DNA from: Isochrysis galbana
Taxonomy: Eukaryota; Haptophyta; Isochrysidales; Isochrysidaceae
DNA length: 64,000 nucleotides
Direction of reading: 5' to 3'
Assembly (NCBI GenBank): GCA_018136815.1
Contig: CM030943.1
Span: 2,566,223-2,630,222 of the forward strand
In this document: positions 41,170 to 51,582 of the stretch, one piece after another
Layout of the letters: every line of letters starts with the position of its first letter
Position numbering within the stretch: position 1 is the first letter of the stretch
Notes under the pieces: generated by a model
What the model was told of the DNA's origin: nothing
Seen by the model: only the letters and a program-made list of their open reading frames with translations
Database searches by the model: none
Translations under genes and position numbers: made by a program

Positions 41170-42431
41170 GGTGATCGACGCACGACGCACGACGCACGGA
41201 GGGCGCGGAAGTGCGGAAGGAGGCTTGAGGGAGGTGGTGGCAGGCGACTGGGGGTGGCTCAGGCGCGTGCTTGGCTTGTATTGACTCGTTGACTCGGGGT
41301 ATAGACTCGGGAACTCGGGGGGACTCGCTTGGGAACACGGTGGGACTCGACGAAGTTGCTACAAAAACCACTCACAAGAAACCAAAAACCAAAGTCCTTG
41401 GGCTCAGAAAACTAACGTAAACACTCCGGAATCATACGATAAACAAACCCCTCCCCGCGCGGCGAAGGCTGAAGTCGCGATCGCTCGTCATGCGCGAAGA
41501 TATACGGAAAGAGAGCGCATAACTACGCCACCGAAGGGTTCGAACTATCGTCAAAGTGGAACTCGTCCGCTGAAGCCAACGCGGAGGGTCGAGGAGAGAT
41601 CCAAAATCGCGCCGGGGGAAGAAGGCGATGTGCGGAGAGACCTTCTAGACAAGCAACGAGCAAGGGGCGACGAAACAAGACGCGAGACGCGAGGCGCGTG
41701 CCATTCGTTCTTCCTTTCTTTCATCGAAACCGCGACGAAACTAACATTAAACGTCGGTGCCCCCTCCGCGAGGATCGCGAAGAAGAACGGACGAGATGGA
41801 GGCAATCATCGAAGGAACCGCGAGAGGAATCGAAGCGAGGGGGGGAACAACGACGGCCGGAGGAAACGAACCGCGCGCGGGGGAGAAGAGAACCTCGCGC
41901 GGGGGGGGGGATTAATATAACGGCCGGAGGCGACGGACGGCACGCCGAGGGAAAGAACCTGCCGCGGGGGGGGCGAGGGACCGAGGGCACGGCGGGGCAG
42001 CGTGGGAGGGCGCGAGGCCGATCTCGGAGCGAGATCGCGTCCTTTCCCTCGCGGAGCGCGGAGAGACCCCCCACGAGATATCTTGGGACCGGAGAATGTT
42101 TTGGACGAATCTTCTTGCCGTCGGCCGAGGAGAGGCGGACGGAGAGAGAGAGAGAGAGAGAGTCTCGCAGAGCGACTGCAGAACGAGAAGTCGAAGTCAT
42201 GCCGGTTTATTACCTTAAACGAGCCAACAATTATAGTAACAGCAAAAACAAAATTCGAATCGCAAATTTCGAGACCAAAACCTGCAAACCTGGACTTGAG
42301 ACCATGGGGAATCCGAATCTGTGTGTCTTGTGCGTCAGTGGCAACACGGGGAACTGTTCAATTGTAATTGTGAGCGCGTACCTTACACGAATATTCATGC
42401 CTACAGCCTTCAGATGGGCAGGAATACAACA
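41050..42431 (-). repeat. 5' LTR of the chromovirus
   Basis: 1,382 bp, near-identical to 23155-24532. Sense start TGTTGTATTCC at 42431, end CTGACA at 41050. TATA-like element at 41911-41921. The sequence right after the LTR (sense AGCACAAAATC) is gag coding sequence and does not start with TGG, so no standard tRNA primer-binding site is visible. Confidence 0.93.
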
Positions 42432-42436
42432 GGGGT
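42432..42436. repeat. Target-site duplication GGGGT (right)
   Basis: Matches 23150-23154. Confidence 0.92.
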
Positions 42437-42839
42437 TGGAAGCCGTAAAGGCTCCAATGATTGTTTGTTGAATGAAGTGCCCGCCCCCGAGGGGTGCACA
42501 GAAGGTAGGAGTTGCCTCCATGGGGGTGGCAGCAAGGCTGCCACCCACCATGGGGAGTCCTTGTTGTGGTGGAGCGGTGGCAGAGGCAGGCGGGAGGGCC
42601 AGAGGCTGGTCCTGTTGGTCTGCAGGGAACAGGACTCTGCCTGTTCCCTGCTTGTGTGGCTGCTGTAGAGGCGATGGCGGCAGGATCATGTCAACGTCAC
42701 TGTCCGTCAAGGGGGCGGCCTGTGAGCGCTTCGGCTCCGGCGGCTTGGGGCGGCCCCGGTGGGGCGTCGTGGCGGCGGGGGGCTGGGAGGTGGGAGCGGT
42801 CGGCGCGCGCTCCATCGCTAAAACTATAACAATAGTTTT
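42437..42839 (-). mobile_element. MERA-family ORF1, 5' half, copy 5 (chromovirus insertion site)
   Basis: Perfect hairpin at 42820-42839 (AAAACTATAACAATAGTTTT on +) 4 nt before ATG 42815-42813. The ORF starts MERAPTAPTSQ, has the AT-hook-like RGRPKPPEPKRSQ and a DVDM motif, then a Pro/Gln-rich region, and is cut at 42437 by the target duplication. It continues in frame at 23149. Longest 5' copy in the window. Confidence 0.75.
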
Positions 42840-43100
42840 ATAAGGTGAGGACCTGAGCCTAGTAGGTGTGTAGCCCAGAATCTTCAGATGTTTTTTTTTT
42901 ACGTTTACGTTGTCGTAGTGTGTAGTGTATTCTATATAGAAGTCGGTGAGGATGTACCTCCACGCCAGTAGGTTCAATATCGTCTCTCTTGAGTGTGGTG
43001 ACGCTGTTTTTCGGTAATATGAAAAGTCTGCCTGCGGCTGTTTCGGTAGTCGAGGTTGCCTCGGGTGTGTTGGTAAGCGTGTAATGCACAGTAAAGATAT
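42840..43100 (-). mobile_element. MERA-family 3' end fragment, head-to-tail with copy 5
   Basis: Minus-strand coding remnant with LLAWRYILTDFYIEY (compare LLAWRYIITDFYRIHY at 21725), then an A-rich run and the tail CATCTGAAGATTCTGGGCTA CACACC shared with 46899-46942 and 9826-9860. It lies directly upstream of the hairpin of copy 5, so a tail and a head of the family are joined. Confidence 0.6.
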
Positions 43101-43577
43101 GTTAGAGACTTTTGACTTTTGAGATCGGTATAATCATAATGCAAAATTGGAATTGACCTCCAGCTGCCCAGCTGCCAGATTTCCTCTACATGTAACACTA
43201 AAGCTTGTTGTGACGCACACCTTTGCGCTCTGGCTCTCGTTGGCCCTCTGCCTCCGCGACACGTACACAAGTATGAATAGCATCCAGCCATCCAGCTCAG
43301 CAACCGCCGCCGTCAGGCGTCAGGCGGCGGACATAAGGTGACACGAGAAACGAGCGAGAGACGAAGACACCTACTTCATGGGGACGGGACCGCCTGCCGG
43401 CGGCGCTGGCGCGGCGGCTGGCAGCTGGTCAAAAACATACACCCCAAGTCGATTTTTTCTTCATGTGAACTTCATGAATGTGGCCTCGTTCCGCCAGGCG
43501 CCTTATTCACTACACCCCCTTTCTCTTCGATATCGTCTTACAAAATAAAAAAAAAGGTGTCTTCACCGACGCACTTC
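43101..43577. other. No gene seen (5' flank of TRM13-like locus)
   Basis: Nothing supported beyond short frames. Confidence 0.5.
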
Positions 43578-45935
43578 ATGGCCGACGAGAAACGCAGCCC
43601 TTCGGGTGGCTGGAAGCAGGAGGAGCGGAGGGCTGAGGGCGGCGGTAAATAGTTCAAGAAGCAAAGGACCGCCACGCTGAGGTGCGCATTGTGGCTGCCA
43701 CAGAAGAGGCGCTACTGCAGCTTGCTGCCCGTCGAGGGCCATGCCTTCTGCTCGCACCACCAGGCGTTGCAGGGCGCGGCTGGCACCGCGGCGCAGAAGG
43801 AGAGCATGCCCTGTCCGCTCGATCCCAATCACTCCATCTTTCTCAATGATCTGCATCGTCACATGCGGATCTGCCCTCGCGCCAAGGAGCGCCTGGCGGA
43901 AGAGAGCCTCCCATGCTTTGAGCGTGACGTAAACAGCGGCGGTGACTAGTCGATGGTTGGTTCCGACGCCGCGACGGGAGCGCCGAGCGGCCTGACGTCA
44001 TCCGGTGCCGTCCAACGCTCCTTTAGTCGCACGGGCAGGAGCAAGCTTGACAGCCTGACCGCGGAGGCCTGCCTGAGTCTGCTGGAGCGCGTGAGCGCCG
44101 CCTATGAGGCGACCGCCACTGCGCGCACCCGGGAAGTCCGGGGGTTGGGCGCGACGGATGGCCGGTGTGCGGATGGCGGCGTTTGTGCCGCCGACTCTGG
44201 GCCGGGCACGTCTCCCGCCGGCATCGCCGCATCATCGGCCGGCCCCGCCCTCCACGCTAAACTCAGCCGATCGAAGCACGGCACGCAGAATGCGGCCATT
44301 GCGCGGAGGTTACACGACCTCGGTTCACCGGGTGGCGCGCCGCTGGTTCTCCTCGAGCTGGGGGCGGGTAGGGGCGGCCTGTCTGCCGCTGTCGTCCAGG
44401 CCAGTCCCGCGCCCGCCGCCCTGCGCGTGCTCTTTTGAACCGGATGAAGCAGCGCGGCTACCTGGACACGCACATGGCCGGGCGCGGAGCGATCGTCCGC
44501 CGGATCAAAATAGACCTGCGGCACCTACAGATGTGCCGGCTGCCGAAGCTGATGGGCCGGGATCCACTCGGGCACGCCACCCGCCGCCAGCGCGCCACGC
44601 GCTCCACCCGTCGGCGCCGTCTCCATAGTGGACGCATCCAGGCGGGACGCATCCACTGTGGACGCATCCACTTTGGTCGCGTCCACGTGGGACAACCAAT
44701 CTGGATGCATCCACTTTGGTCTCCTCCAATCTGGACGCGTCCAATATGGGCATATCCAGTATGGACTCGTCCAATCTGGACGCGTCCACTACAAACGCCC
44801 ATGCCTGGGCGGCCAACAACGCCGTCCCCGCGTGCACACCTCCGGCACCCGACGCATCTATCTTGCCGAGTATTGCGGTCCCTCGCGCCACCTCCGCCGC
44901 TGGCGGATGGGCGGCCGCCGGCCCTACCAGCCACGGTACAGGCCCGTCGTCGGCGCGTCGGTCGGCGGTGGCGAAGCTTTTATGCGGCGAGGCGACGGAC
45001 TTTACCTTGCGAGCCATTGTTGGATCCAGCCGCGCGTTGGGTGGCTCAGGCACCCCTGATTCTGCAGCCGACTTCCGCGTGGACAGTCGATTCGTAGCGA
45101 CGTGTTGCCACCACAGGTGCCAATGGGAGACGTATGTGAACCAGGATTGGATCGGACGGCAGCTCGGGTTCAGTCGAGAGGAGTTTGGATGGATCTGCTC
45201 CCTTTCCGGGTGGGCCACATCAGAAGCCTGGGCCGTCGCAGGCGGAGCACGTTGTGGCCGAGCGGAGGGAGCTGAGGCTGGCGTGCAGGCGACTGCGTCC
45301 GGCGGCAACGGCGCGCGTGAGGGTGTTGTCTGCGGCGGCGGCGCGCGGGTGGATGCGCACGGCAGCGGAGATCGCGTCGGTGGCGGTGGATTTGCTGCCG
45401 GCGTGGATGGCTGTGGGGGTGATGACCCCGGGGCCTTATCGTGCGGGTTGTGCAGCGGCGGGTTGGGTAGTGGGCTGGCCGTGCCTGGCGCGGCGGCCCA
45501 AGCTCTTAATTCGGCCTGCATTCATGGAGCCGAGGCGGGCGGCGAGGCACACGGCGGGGATCGGGGTAGGGCGGGGTTCCGCATGGGGGGTGAGGCAGCG
45601 AGCGGGGCTATCGGTACGGAGTGCAGTGCAAATGAGGCCGAGGGCGCAGACAAGCCGGAGTCGCACGGAGGTGAGGATCCTCAGGCCACGCGGCTCCGCA
45701 CCGATCTAGGTAGCTGGCTGAGTCCCGCGGACCGGTGGCGGTGCGGGTGGCAGTGCAAGCGGCTGCTGGACGCGGGCCGATGCTCTATTTGAAGGAGCAT
45801 CGGTATACCGGGTGGATGGAAGAGTACTGCAAGCTCACGGTGTCACCGGAGAATGTGTTGCTAATTGCCAGCAGGGTCAGACGGGTTGGGGGTAAAGGGC
45901 AATGCAAGCGTACTAAAGGGGTAATGGTCCCGTGA
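43578..45935 (+). pseudogene. TRM13-type tRNA 2'-O-methyltransferase, interrupted
   Basis: All TRM13 landmarks are present in order: an N-terminal CCCH-like zinc finger (CALWLPQKRRYC ... HAFCSHH, 43684-43762), the U11-48K-type CHHC finger (CPLDPNHSIFLNDLHRHMRIC), the motif KHGTQNAAIARRLHDLG, SAM-binding LLELGAGRGGLSAA (about 44350), RIKIDLRHLQMCRLPKL, KLLCGEATDFTLRAI (about 44970), CCHHRCQWETYV (about 45102), CKRLLDAGR (about 45760) and YCKLTVSPENVLLIA (about 45830). The enzyme 2'-O-methylates position 4 of some tRNAs. The frame is broken by TAG at 43650 and 43947, frame changes near 44433 and 45782, and a minisatellite-bearing stretch at 44560-44960. Introns might absorb the last, but eight-base introns are implausible for the stops. 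Either a decayed copy or a gene with several base errors. Confidence 0.75.
44627..44792. repeat. Palindromic minisatellite inside the TRM13-like locus
   Basis: About eleven degenerate copies of a 15-bp unit containing TGGACGCGTCCA, itself a palindrome. In one frame it encodes repeats such as SSNLDAS. It sits between the two halves of the methyltransferase domain. Confidence 0.8.
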
Positions 45936-46898
45936 AACGAACATGCGAAAATGCGCAGGCACCGACAAATGCCCGGAGGGCAGAGGGGGAGGTCGGGGGG
46001 AGGGGGGAAGCTTGTCCTCGTGTTCTAAATCTGGCTGTGAATGACGGCTGTGTCTTTAACGTCCTGCACTCCGCGCACATGTGCGTGTGCTAGGTGTTGT
46101 GTTGCGGCTGCTCGCCAGCTCGCTGCTACTTTGCGGGACGGGGCCTACATGGGAATACCAATATGGTTGGCCCGCGAGGGTATTCGTTCCACGAATAAAT
46201 CTTTTTAAAAGGAAGATAGAAGATACCGAATTTGTCCCGGGCACACTAAATCCCCGCCGGACGGCCGTGGGTGGGGTTTGCCCGGTTGCCGGTGCGCCAA
46301 CCCCAATGCGTCGTCAATACGTCAATACGTTCCGTGGCTACAGTAGTTAACCCCACAGCCACGCGCTAGGCGACAATGTTAAAAAGATTTTGTTTACGTC
46401 AATACGTTGCCAACACCCGCACGGCGTACTACTGCATACTGCTAGAGCGGTCAAACAGGGGCGTTTAACTAATAGTAATAGTAAGGGCCGGGCTGCATTT
46501 TTTGACCGTGGCGCGATGCCCAATAAGAAACCTCCGGGGGGGGGGGGGCTACCTAACGCGACGAAAATCTTCGCCAAGAAATGGTGCGATTCGCCCCCCC
46601 TCTGCCGCTCCCCTCCGTCACTCACGCTCACGCTCTACCCGTAAAGAAGTGGCGCTCGCGCCCGCGGGGGGATCGGTTCCTTTATATCTAAGCTACATTC
46701 GGCATTTGATTCCCGCCCGATGCAGCGCCGTGTCGGGCTGCCGACAGCAGAAAGTCCGACCCCGCCCTGACCCTCTGGCATCATTGCTAGCCCGACACCG
46801 AAGACAAAAGAATGAGGGGGGGAAGGCAAGGGGGCGGAGAAAAGGGAGATAAGGGCGCTGGCTGATGTGCAGTAGCAGTAGTATGCGCTGTCCAGCGA
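45936..46898. other. No gene seen
   Basis: Contains a block at 46553-46600 (CGACGAAAATCTTCGCCAAG) that resembles 47752-47795, hence part of a further dispersed repeat. No supported coding region. Confidence 0.5.
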
Positions 46899-46942
46899 TA
46901 GGTGTGTAGCCCTGAACCTTCAGATCTTTCTTTTTTTTTTGC
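46899..46942 (-). mobile_element. MERA-type 3' tail, isolated
   Basis: On the minus strand an A-rich run then GATCTGAAGGTTCAGGGCTA CACACC, matching the tails at 42868-42900 and 9826-9860. Confidence 0.5.
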
Positions 46943-48203
46943 TTAATGTCGGAAAGACCAGTATGTAGCTACTAGGGCGCTGGGGCCCCGCCGCGCCCCG
47001 CGCGCCCCCGCGCCCCCCCCCCCCCCCCCCCCCGCGCGGCCCCCACCCGCCTCTCTCTCTTTCTCTTCTCCGCTGAGCACATTACTTCATTGGTCATTAG
47101 TGTTCAAAGTATCACGTATTCAAGACTTTTTATTGTTGGAAGTATTGTTCCCACTTGGGCCCCGAGACTGCCGTGCGCCATTCACCCCAGCAGCTTGCAA
47201 CACGCCCCAGTTGAGCCGGGCCGTAAGGCCGGCGTCGCCAATGGCCTGCTGGCGTTTTGCCTCTTCGCGCCGCAATTGTCACATCACCATCACCCTCACC
47301 CTCCGTGTAGTGCAAACATACCCGTGCGGAGCCCTTTGCTCGAAACCTGTAGTGGCCCAGGAATCGCGCATGTTGCGCACACAGACGGCGGCAGCTCGTA
47401 CGCCTCTTTGAAAATGAAGCGACGATCATTTGCGGAAAGGGTCTTGCATAACGCGTGCGGCGACACGCATATCTCAGAGGGTCCGCCAATGGCGCTCAAA
47501 GGCAGCAAAGAGCTTCTGGATGCCATGGCGGTGGAGTGGGCGGAGGGGATGCCCTGGCCCTACGGTGTGTCGCCCGGCACCTTGGGTAGCCTGGGTCCCA
47601 AGCTCTTGCCACGAAGGACAGGTGTGCTGGGGGTTACGCGCGCGCCAGGAGTTGGCTGCACTCGGAGTACTTATTTTGAGAAGGTGTATTTTCGAAGCGT
47701 TCCCCAAAGCCAAAGCCCAATAAAACCGGGGAGAGGGGGGTAGCCTGCCGCCACGAAAATGTTCGCCAGAGAATGTTGGGATCGGAGCCCCCCCCCCCCC
47801 AATGCAACTCGTCCTCCTTTGAGTCCCAAACAAGCAAACAAACGTCTTGGCCCCGCCCCGCACGTTTGGAGAGTGCGATGGGGTTGCGCCTCCCCCCTCG
47901 GGGAGCGCACCTCGAGGCGAGCTGGCGGCAGGTCTAAGACGTGGCAGAGACCGCGCTCCATCGTCGCCCCCCTCCCCCCCCCCCTCCCCCCCCTTCTCCC
48001 CCCCCCCCTTCTCCCCCTCCCTCTCCCCCCTTCCCTCCCCCTTTCTCCCCTCCCCCCCCCCCCCCCCCCCCCCGCGCCCGTCTCTGCTTCCGCAATGAAA
48101 CAGCCGATCCCCTCCCTCGAGCGAAGGTTGTGGACGACGTCTTCCACTCGTTGAAGACGGCCGTCGACTGTCGCCGCACCCCCTCGCCACACAGTCTCCG
48201 ACC
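46943..48203. other. Poly-C tracts and an unassigned ORF; no supported gene
   Basis: C homopolymers at 47015-47034, 47790-47802 and 47970-48073. An open frame on + (47090-47743) includes a segment that looks coding (SYASLKMKRRSFAERVLHN, LKGSKELLDAMAVEWAEG at about 47395-47545) but has no recognisable family, and the adjacent sequence is repeat-like. Confidence 0.4.
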
Positions 48204-48521
48204 ATGCGCGCTGCCTCCCCTACCAAACCCTTGCTCTCAGGGCTCTTGCTCTCATACATGGCCAGCATTGCTGCTGCCGCAAAACCATCGTCCAGCTCAG
48301 GCGGAGGGACGTCCTCTTCAAGCTACCCCGGTAGCACCTACGTCAGTACCGGTTCTTACAGCTTTTCGTCCGGAGAGTCCTCTGGGCTACCTGTCTGGGC
48401 CATCGTCTTGATCGTTGTTGGATCGGTACTCGTTGCTTGCGCGTGCCTTAAAGCATGTTGTGATGACGATGACAATGAGTGTACTTCATCCAACTCCAAT
48501 TCAGGAGGACAGAGAGTTTAG
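48204..48521 (+). CDS. Small Ser-rich single-pass membrane protein
   Basis: 105 residues, ATG at 48204, TAG stop, one exon. N-terminal hydrophobic stretch (LLSGLLLSYMASIAAAA) consistent with a signal peptide, a 45-residue Ser/Gly/Tyr-rich ectodomain (PSSSSGGGTSSSSYPG), a transmembrane segment (LPVWAIVLIVVGSVLVACA) and a Cys/Asp-rich cytosolic tail (CLKACCDDDDNEC) that could be palmitoylated. No family recognised. The layout of signal, membrane segment and tail argues for a real gene despite its small size. Confidence 0.6.
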   Translation: MRAASPTKPLLSGLLLSYMASIAAAAKPSSSSGGGTSSSSYPGSTYVSTGSYSFSSGESSGLPVWAIVLIVVGSVLVACACLKACCDDDDNECTSSNSNSGGQRV

Positions 48522-50049
48522 GTCGGCTTGCTCGATTCGTCAATGGTACAATGCTGCGCCCACATTGACGAAGGCTTGCGCCTGACAAAAGAGCGGCACA
48601 GTCGCGCTCGATGGCGAGCCAATGGCTAGAATGTGCACACTTGGCATGCAGAGGTCACGTGCATCGAAGAAGCCAACGCACCGCCAACTTCAATGGAAGC
48701 ATCACACGGCGTACGACCGTCCGTGCAAACATGTGGACCTTTCGACTTCTTGTCAAGCGCATAGAATACAGCTACAACTGAGGGCAATCAATGGCACGAT
48801 ATATACGAGCATGTTGGCCATTTGGAAGAGTATGCCAAAATGTGTGACCAGTTCCCCATCCAGTCGTTCTATCGTATGGCGTAGTGTCATGCATGTGATG
48901 CCGGTTTGGAAAAAAATCTAGGACAGTCAAACACTCTACGGGTGTGGTGGGGGGGTCCTTTCAAAAAGTCGGACCTCATGTGAGCTTCTATGCACAACTT
49001 AAGTCAGGAGGTCGTGTAGATCGTTCCCTTAGTGTCATAGGGAACAGAATCCGAATATTCGCCTTCTAGGCAAAAAAAATCTATTCCTTTTTTAGTAGCA
49101 CATATTTTCGACACTATTCTACACAGAAAGAACAAAACTATGTTCGAGCTCGTGGAGAACGTCGTCGACCCGTCGAGAGTAACAGAGGCGACGCTGCACA
49201 CGTAGCACGTTCGAGCCTCCCGGGTGCACGATTGCCTTTGGTCATAGGCACCATTATACCGTTCTCAAGCCATGCGTGCGCACATCGCACTGCCTGTGCA
49301 CTTTGGCCGCTGCTGCCAGCCTCTCACACGCCTCCAATGCGCAAAAGGGATTCAGCCAACAAAATAACGCGCTGTGTTACACGGGCTGCTCGCGTGCGGC
49401 ACCGCTGCGACAAACCGGACGCCAGAAAAGCACAGCGAATACAAGTACTCTACGCATGATTTTGACATGCACCGCTAGGCGTAGGCGGGGCGGCGGTACT
49501 CCCCGCCGGGCCGCTGAGCATACTCACCAACAGCAGAGTAGGATAGTCGGTACGAGCAAGTCCCGCCTTGCACTTACTATGTCTTTGCCGATGCATGGAT
49601 GCTCCATTGTCACCAGCTTGTCATGAACCAACTTTCGGTGCTATTCTCTGCCATCTCAAACCAACATACCTAGGATCCCGGTCTCATAAACGACCTCCGC
49701 GGCTCGTTTCCCAAGAGGAAACGAGCTTCGCTCCGACATCGTCTCTCGCCGCGCCCGCTTCCGAGTGGAGGAATAGCGACGCGAGGAGCCTGCGGCGGCA
49801 CTGGGCGCGGCGCCGTCGAGGTGTCGAGGTCTCCTCCTCCTCCTCCTCCTCCTCCTCCTCCTCCATGAAGATGCGGCAACGGCGGACCATCGCTCGCCCC
49901 TCGCGCCGCGCTCCGCGCTCCGCGCGGCCCCCCAAGTTTTGTTTCTTTCCAAGTGCCAAGTGAAAGGCCCCAAGTTTTCGTCAAAAAATTCGATTTCGAT
50001 TGACCACCCAAATTTGACAAAAAAATTTACAAACTTTACGTCAACCCCA
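48522..50049. other. No supported gene
   Basis: A short frame near 49276 encodes a signal-peptide-like start followed by NNALCYTGCSRAAPL, faintly like the first exon of the metallophosphoesterase (VCFTGCSPYA), but no further exons were found. A (CTC)n trinucleotide run lies at 49831-49864. Confidence 0.45.
49831..49864. repeat. (CTC)n microsatellite
   Basis: Eleven uninterrupted CTC triplets. Confidence 0.95.
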
Positions 50050-50202
50050 AGTTAGTGGGGCGGCCTGTGAGCGCTTCGGCTCCGGCGGCTTGGGGCTTGG
50101 GGCGGCCCCTGTCCCCTGTGGGGCGTCGTGACGGCGGGGGGCTGGGGATCGGGCGGAGCGGTCGGCGCGCGCTCCATCGCTCGAACTAGAACAATAGTTT
50201 TT
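50050..50202 (-). mobile_element. MERA-family 5' fragment, copy 6
   Basis: ATG at 50177-50175 preceded by a decayed hairpin (50182-50202). Encodes a start like MERAPTAP and the RGRPKPPEPKR region, then ends. Copies 6 and 7 are in tandem, same orientation. Confidence 0.65.
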
Positions 50203-50227
50203 CCTGAACGAAAGAGAAGAGCGAAGC

Positions 50228-50476
50228 CTAACTAACGAGTGTCAATTCTCGCAAATGCGACAGGCGACAGGCTCTGCCTGTTCCCTGCTTCTGATGTTGC
50301 TGGGGTGACGAGGGCGGAGGGGCCATGTCGACGTCGGTGTCGGGCGGGGCAAAGGCCTGCGAGCGCTTTGGCTCCGGCGGCTTGGGGCGGCCCCTGTGGG
50401 GCGTCGTGAGGGCGGGGGACTGGGAGGTGGGAGCGGTCGGCGCGCGCTCCATCGCTAAAACTATAACGATAGTTTT
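50228..50476 (-). mobile_element. MERA-family 5' fragment, copy 7
   Basis: Perfect hairpin 50457-50476 4 nt before ATG 50452-50450; ORF MERAPTAPTSQ, RGRPKPPEPKRSQ, DVDM, then divergent to the stop at 50228. Close to copy 5 in sequence. Confidence 0.7.
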
Positions 50477-51099
50477 GGGGGGAGAGAAGGGGAGAGAGGG
50501 GGAGAGAGGGGAAGGGGGGTGGGGCTTGGGGACGCTGGCAGTGGCGGCGGCGCTCGGCGACGGGCCCCGTCTCGCCACAAAGGCTCTGGGCGTCTCCTCC
50601 TCAGAGGAGAAGTCGCCCCGAAAATAGAACTCCGCCGCCGCCGCGTGCCTCTCCCACGAGTCGCCCTTTGAGCGTCTCGTCTAAAAATAGGTGTTTGGTC
50701 CGCTCGGTTGCAGCACAGAGAAGGGAGTCGCCGTTTCGCGTACGGAGTGCGGATGGGCCGTTTCAAGAGGGGATGGGCCGTTTCGAGTGGGGATCAGCCG
50801 TTTCATCCTCTCATCCACAAAACTCGGTCGCCGACCACGAGCTCCGCCTTTCAAACCCGGTGGAGTTCCCACCGGGATGGGGTTGCAGACTCGCGCGTGC
50901 GAGAGAGAGAGAGAGAGGAAGAGCTCTCTCCCCGCTGGCTTGGCCGGAGGTCGGGTGGGGGAGTATTCTCGTAAACCGTCCCCTTCATCAGTGTGACAGG
51001 TGGTCGGCCGTCGCCAACGCGGTGAGTCAAAATGCAGCGAGAGCGCTCGAGATGGTCAGCATCTATTCCGTGAATCGGCTCTCAGAACTAAGCTGAGGA
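50477..51099. other. No gene seen (far 5' flank of the M11 gene)
   Basis: Contains a short reiteration GGGATGGGCCGTTTC at 50751-50810 (three degenerate copies). Otherwise nothing. Confidence 0.5.
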
Positions 51100-51582
51100 G
51101 AGGGTAGTGTGGGGAACGGAGAGGAAGGGAAAGAGAGAGGGAGAGAGAGAGAGAGAGAGAATACGTTAGAGACACCTTGGGGACTCAGCGAGGAACGGGG
51201 GGCGGAGGGGGGGGGGGAAGAGAGGAGGAGAACAGGCTTGTTGTTGCTTGGAGAGAGAGCGGCGCGGTTAAGTGAAAGAAAGAGGTGGGTATGTTAGAAA
51301 TGTACCCAAAGAGAAGAGAGAGAGGGAGAGAGGGAGAGAGAGCGAGGGGGGCTGGAAAGAGAGGGATAAAGTGAGAGAGAGAGAAGAAAAAAAGGAGAGA
51401 GAGAGGGAGAGAGACGGAGCAGCGGTTCGTTCGCGCCCCCCCTCTCTCTCCCCCCTCTCTCTCTCCCTCCCCCTCGCCCTCCCACCTTCAAATCACAGAA
51501 AGAAGGGCCCCGTTTCAGAGAATACTCGACGACTCCCCCCCTCCCCTCCTCTCCTCCCCCCTTTCCCCCCTTCTCTCTCCCC
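51100..51582. repeat. GA-rich then CT-rich tract upstream of the M11 gene
   Basis: Polypurine to about 51420, then polypyrimidine up to the start codon, like the tract before 4829. Probably promoter/5' UTR sequence. Confidence 0.75.

Larger units (their letters stand above)
23155..42431 (-). mobile_element. Ty3/gypsy chromovirus encoding a DNA methyltransferase
   Basis: Complete element bounded by LTRs and a 5-bp target duplication. Order in sense direction: 5' LTR (42431-41050), gag (start in LTR, to 38401), in-frame UAG, Ser/Pro-rich spacer, methyltransferase domain, aspartic protease, RT, RNase H, integrase, chromodomain (end 24790), polypurine tract, 3' LTR (24532-23155). The interval 26094-31400 is duplicated as 31501-36810 around the 100-N gap; with that overlap removed the element is about 13.9 kb. 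Known damage: a one-base deletion in RT shared by both copies and an in-frame TGA in integrase, so this copy is probably not autonomous. Confidence 0.92.

Noticed and set aside
23155..42431. Two tandem chromoviruses sharing a middle LTR
   Set aside because: Only two LTRs exist, the GGGGT duplication lies outside them, and the repeated part is pol only, adjoining an assembly gap.
43578..44438. Reassignment or general suppression of UAG (in-frame TAGs in the TRM13-like gene and at the gag end)
   Set aside because: The aminotransferase, the 48204 membrane protein and the 120-residue ORF all end at TAG where the family or composition ends, and the TRM13-like locus also has frameshifts that no codon change explains.
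47474..48268. Gly/Arg-rich minus-strand ORF
   Set aside because: Runs through poly-C/G tracts and a repeat related to 46553; no domain.
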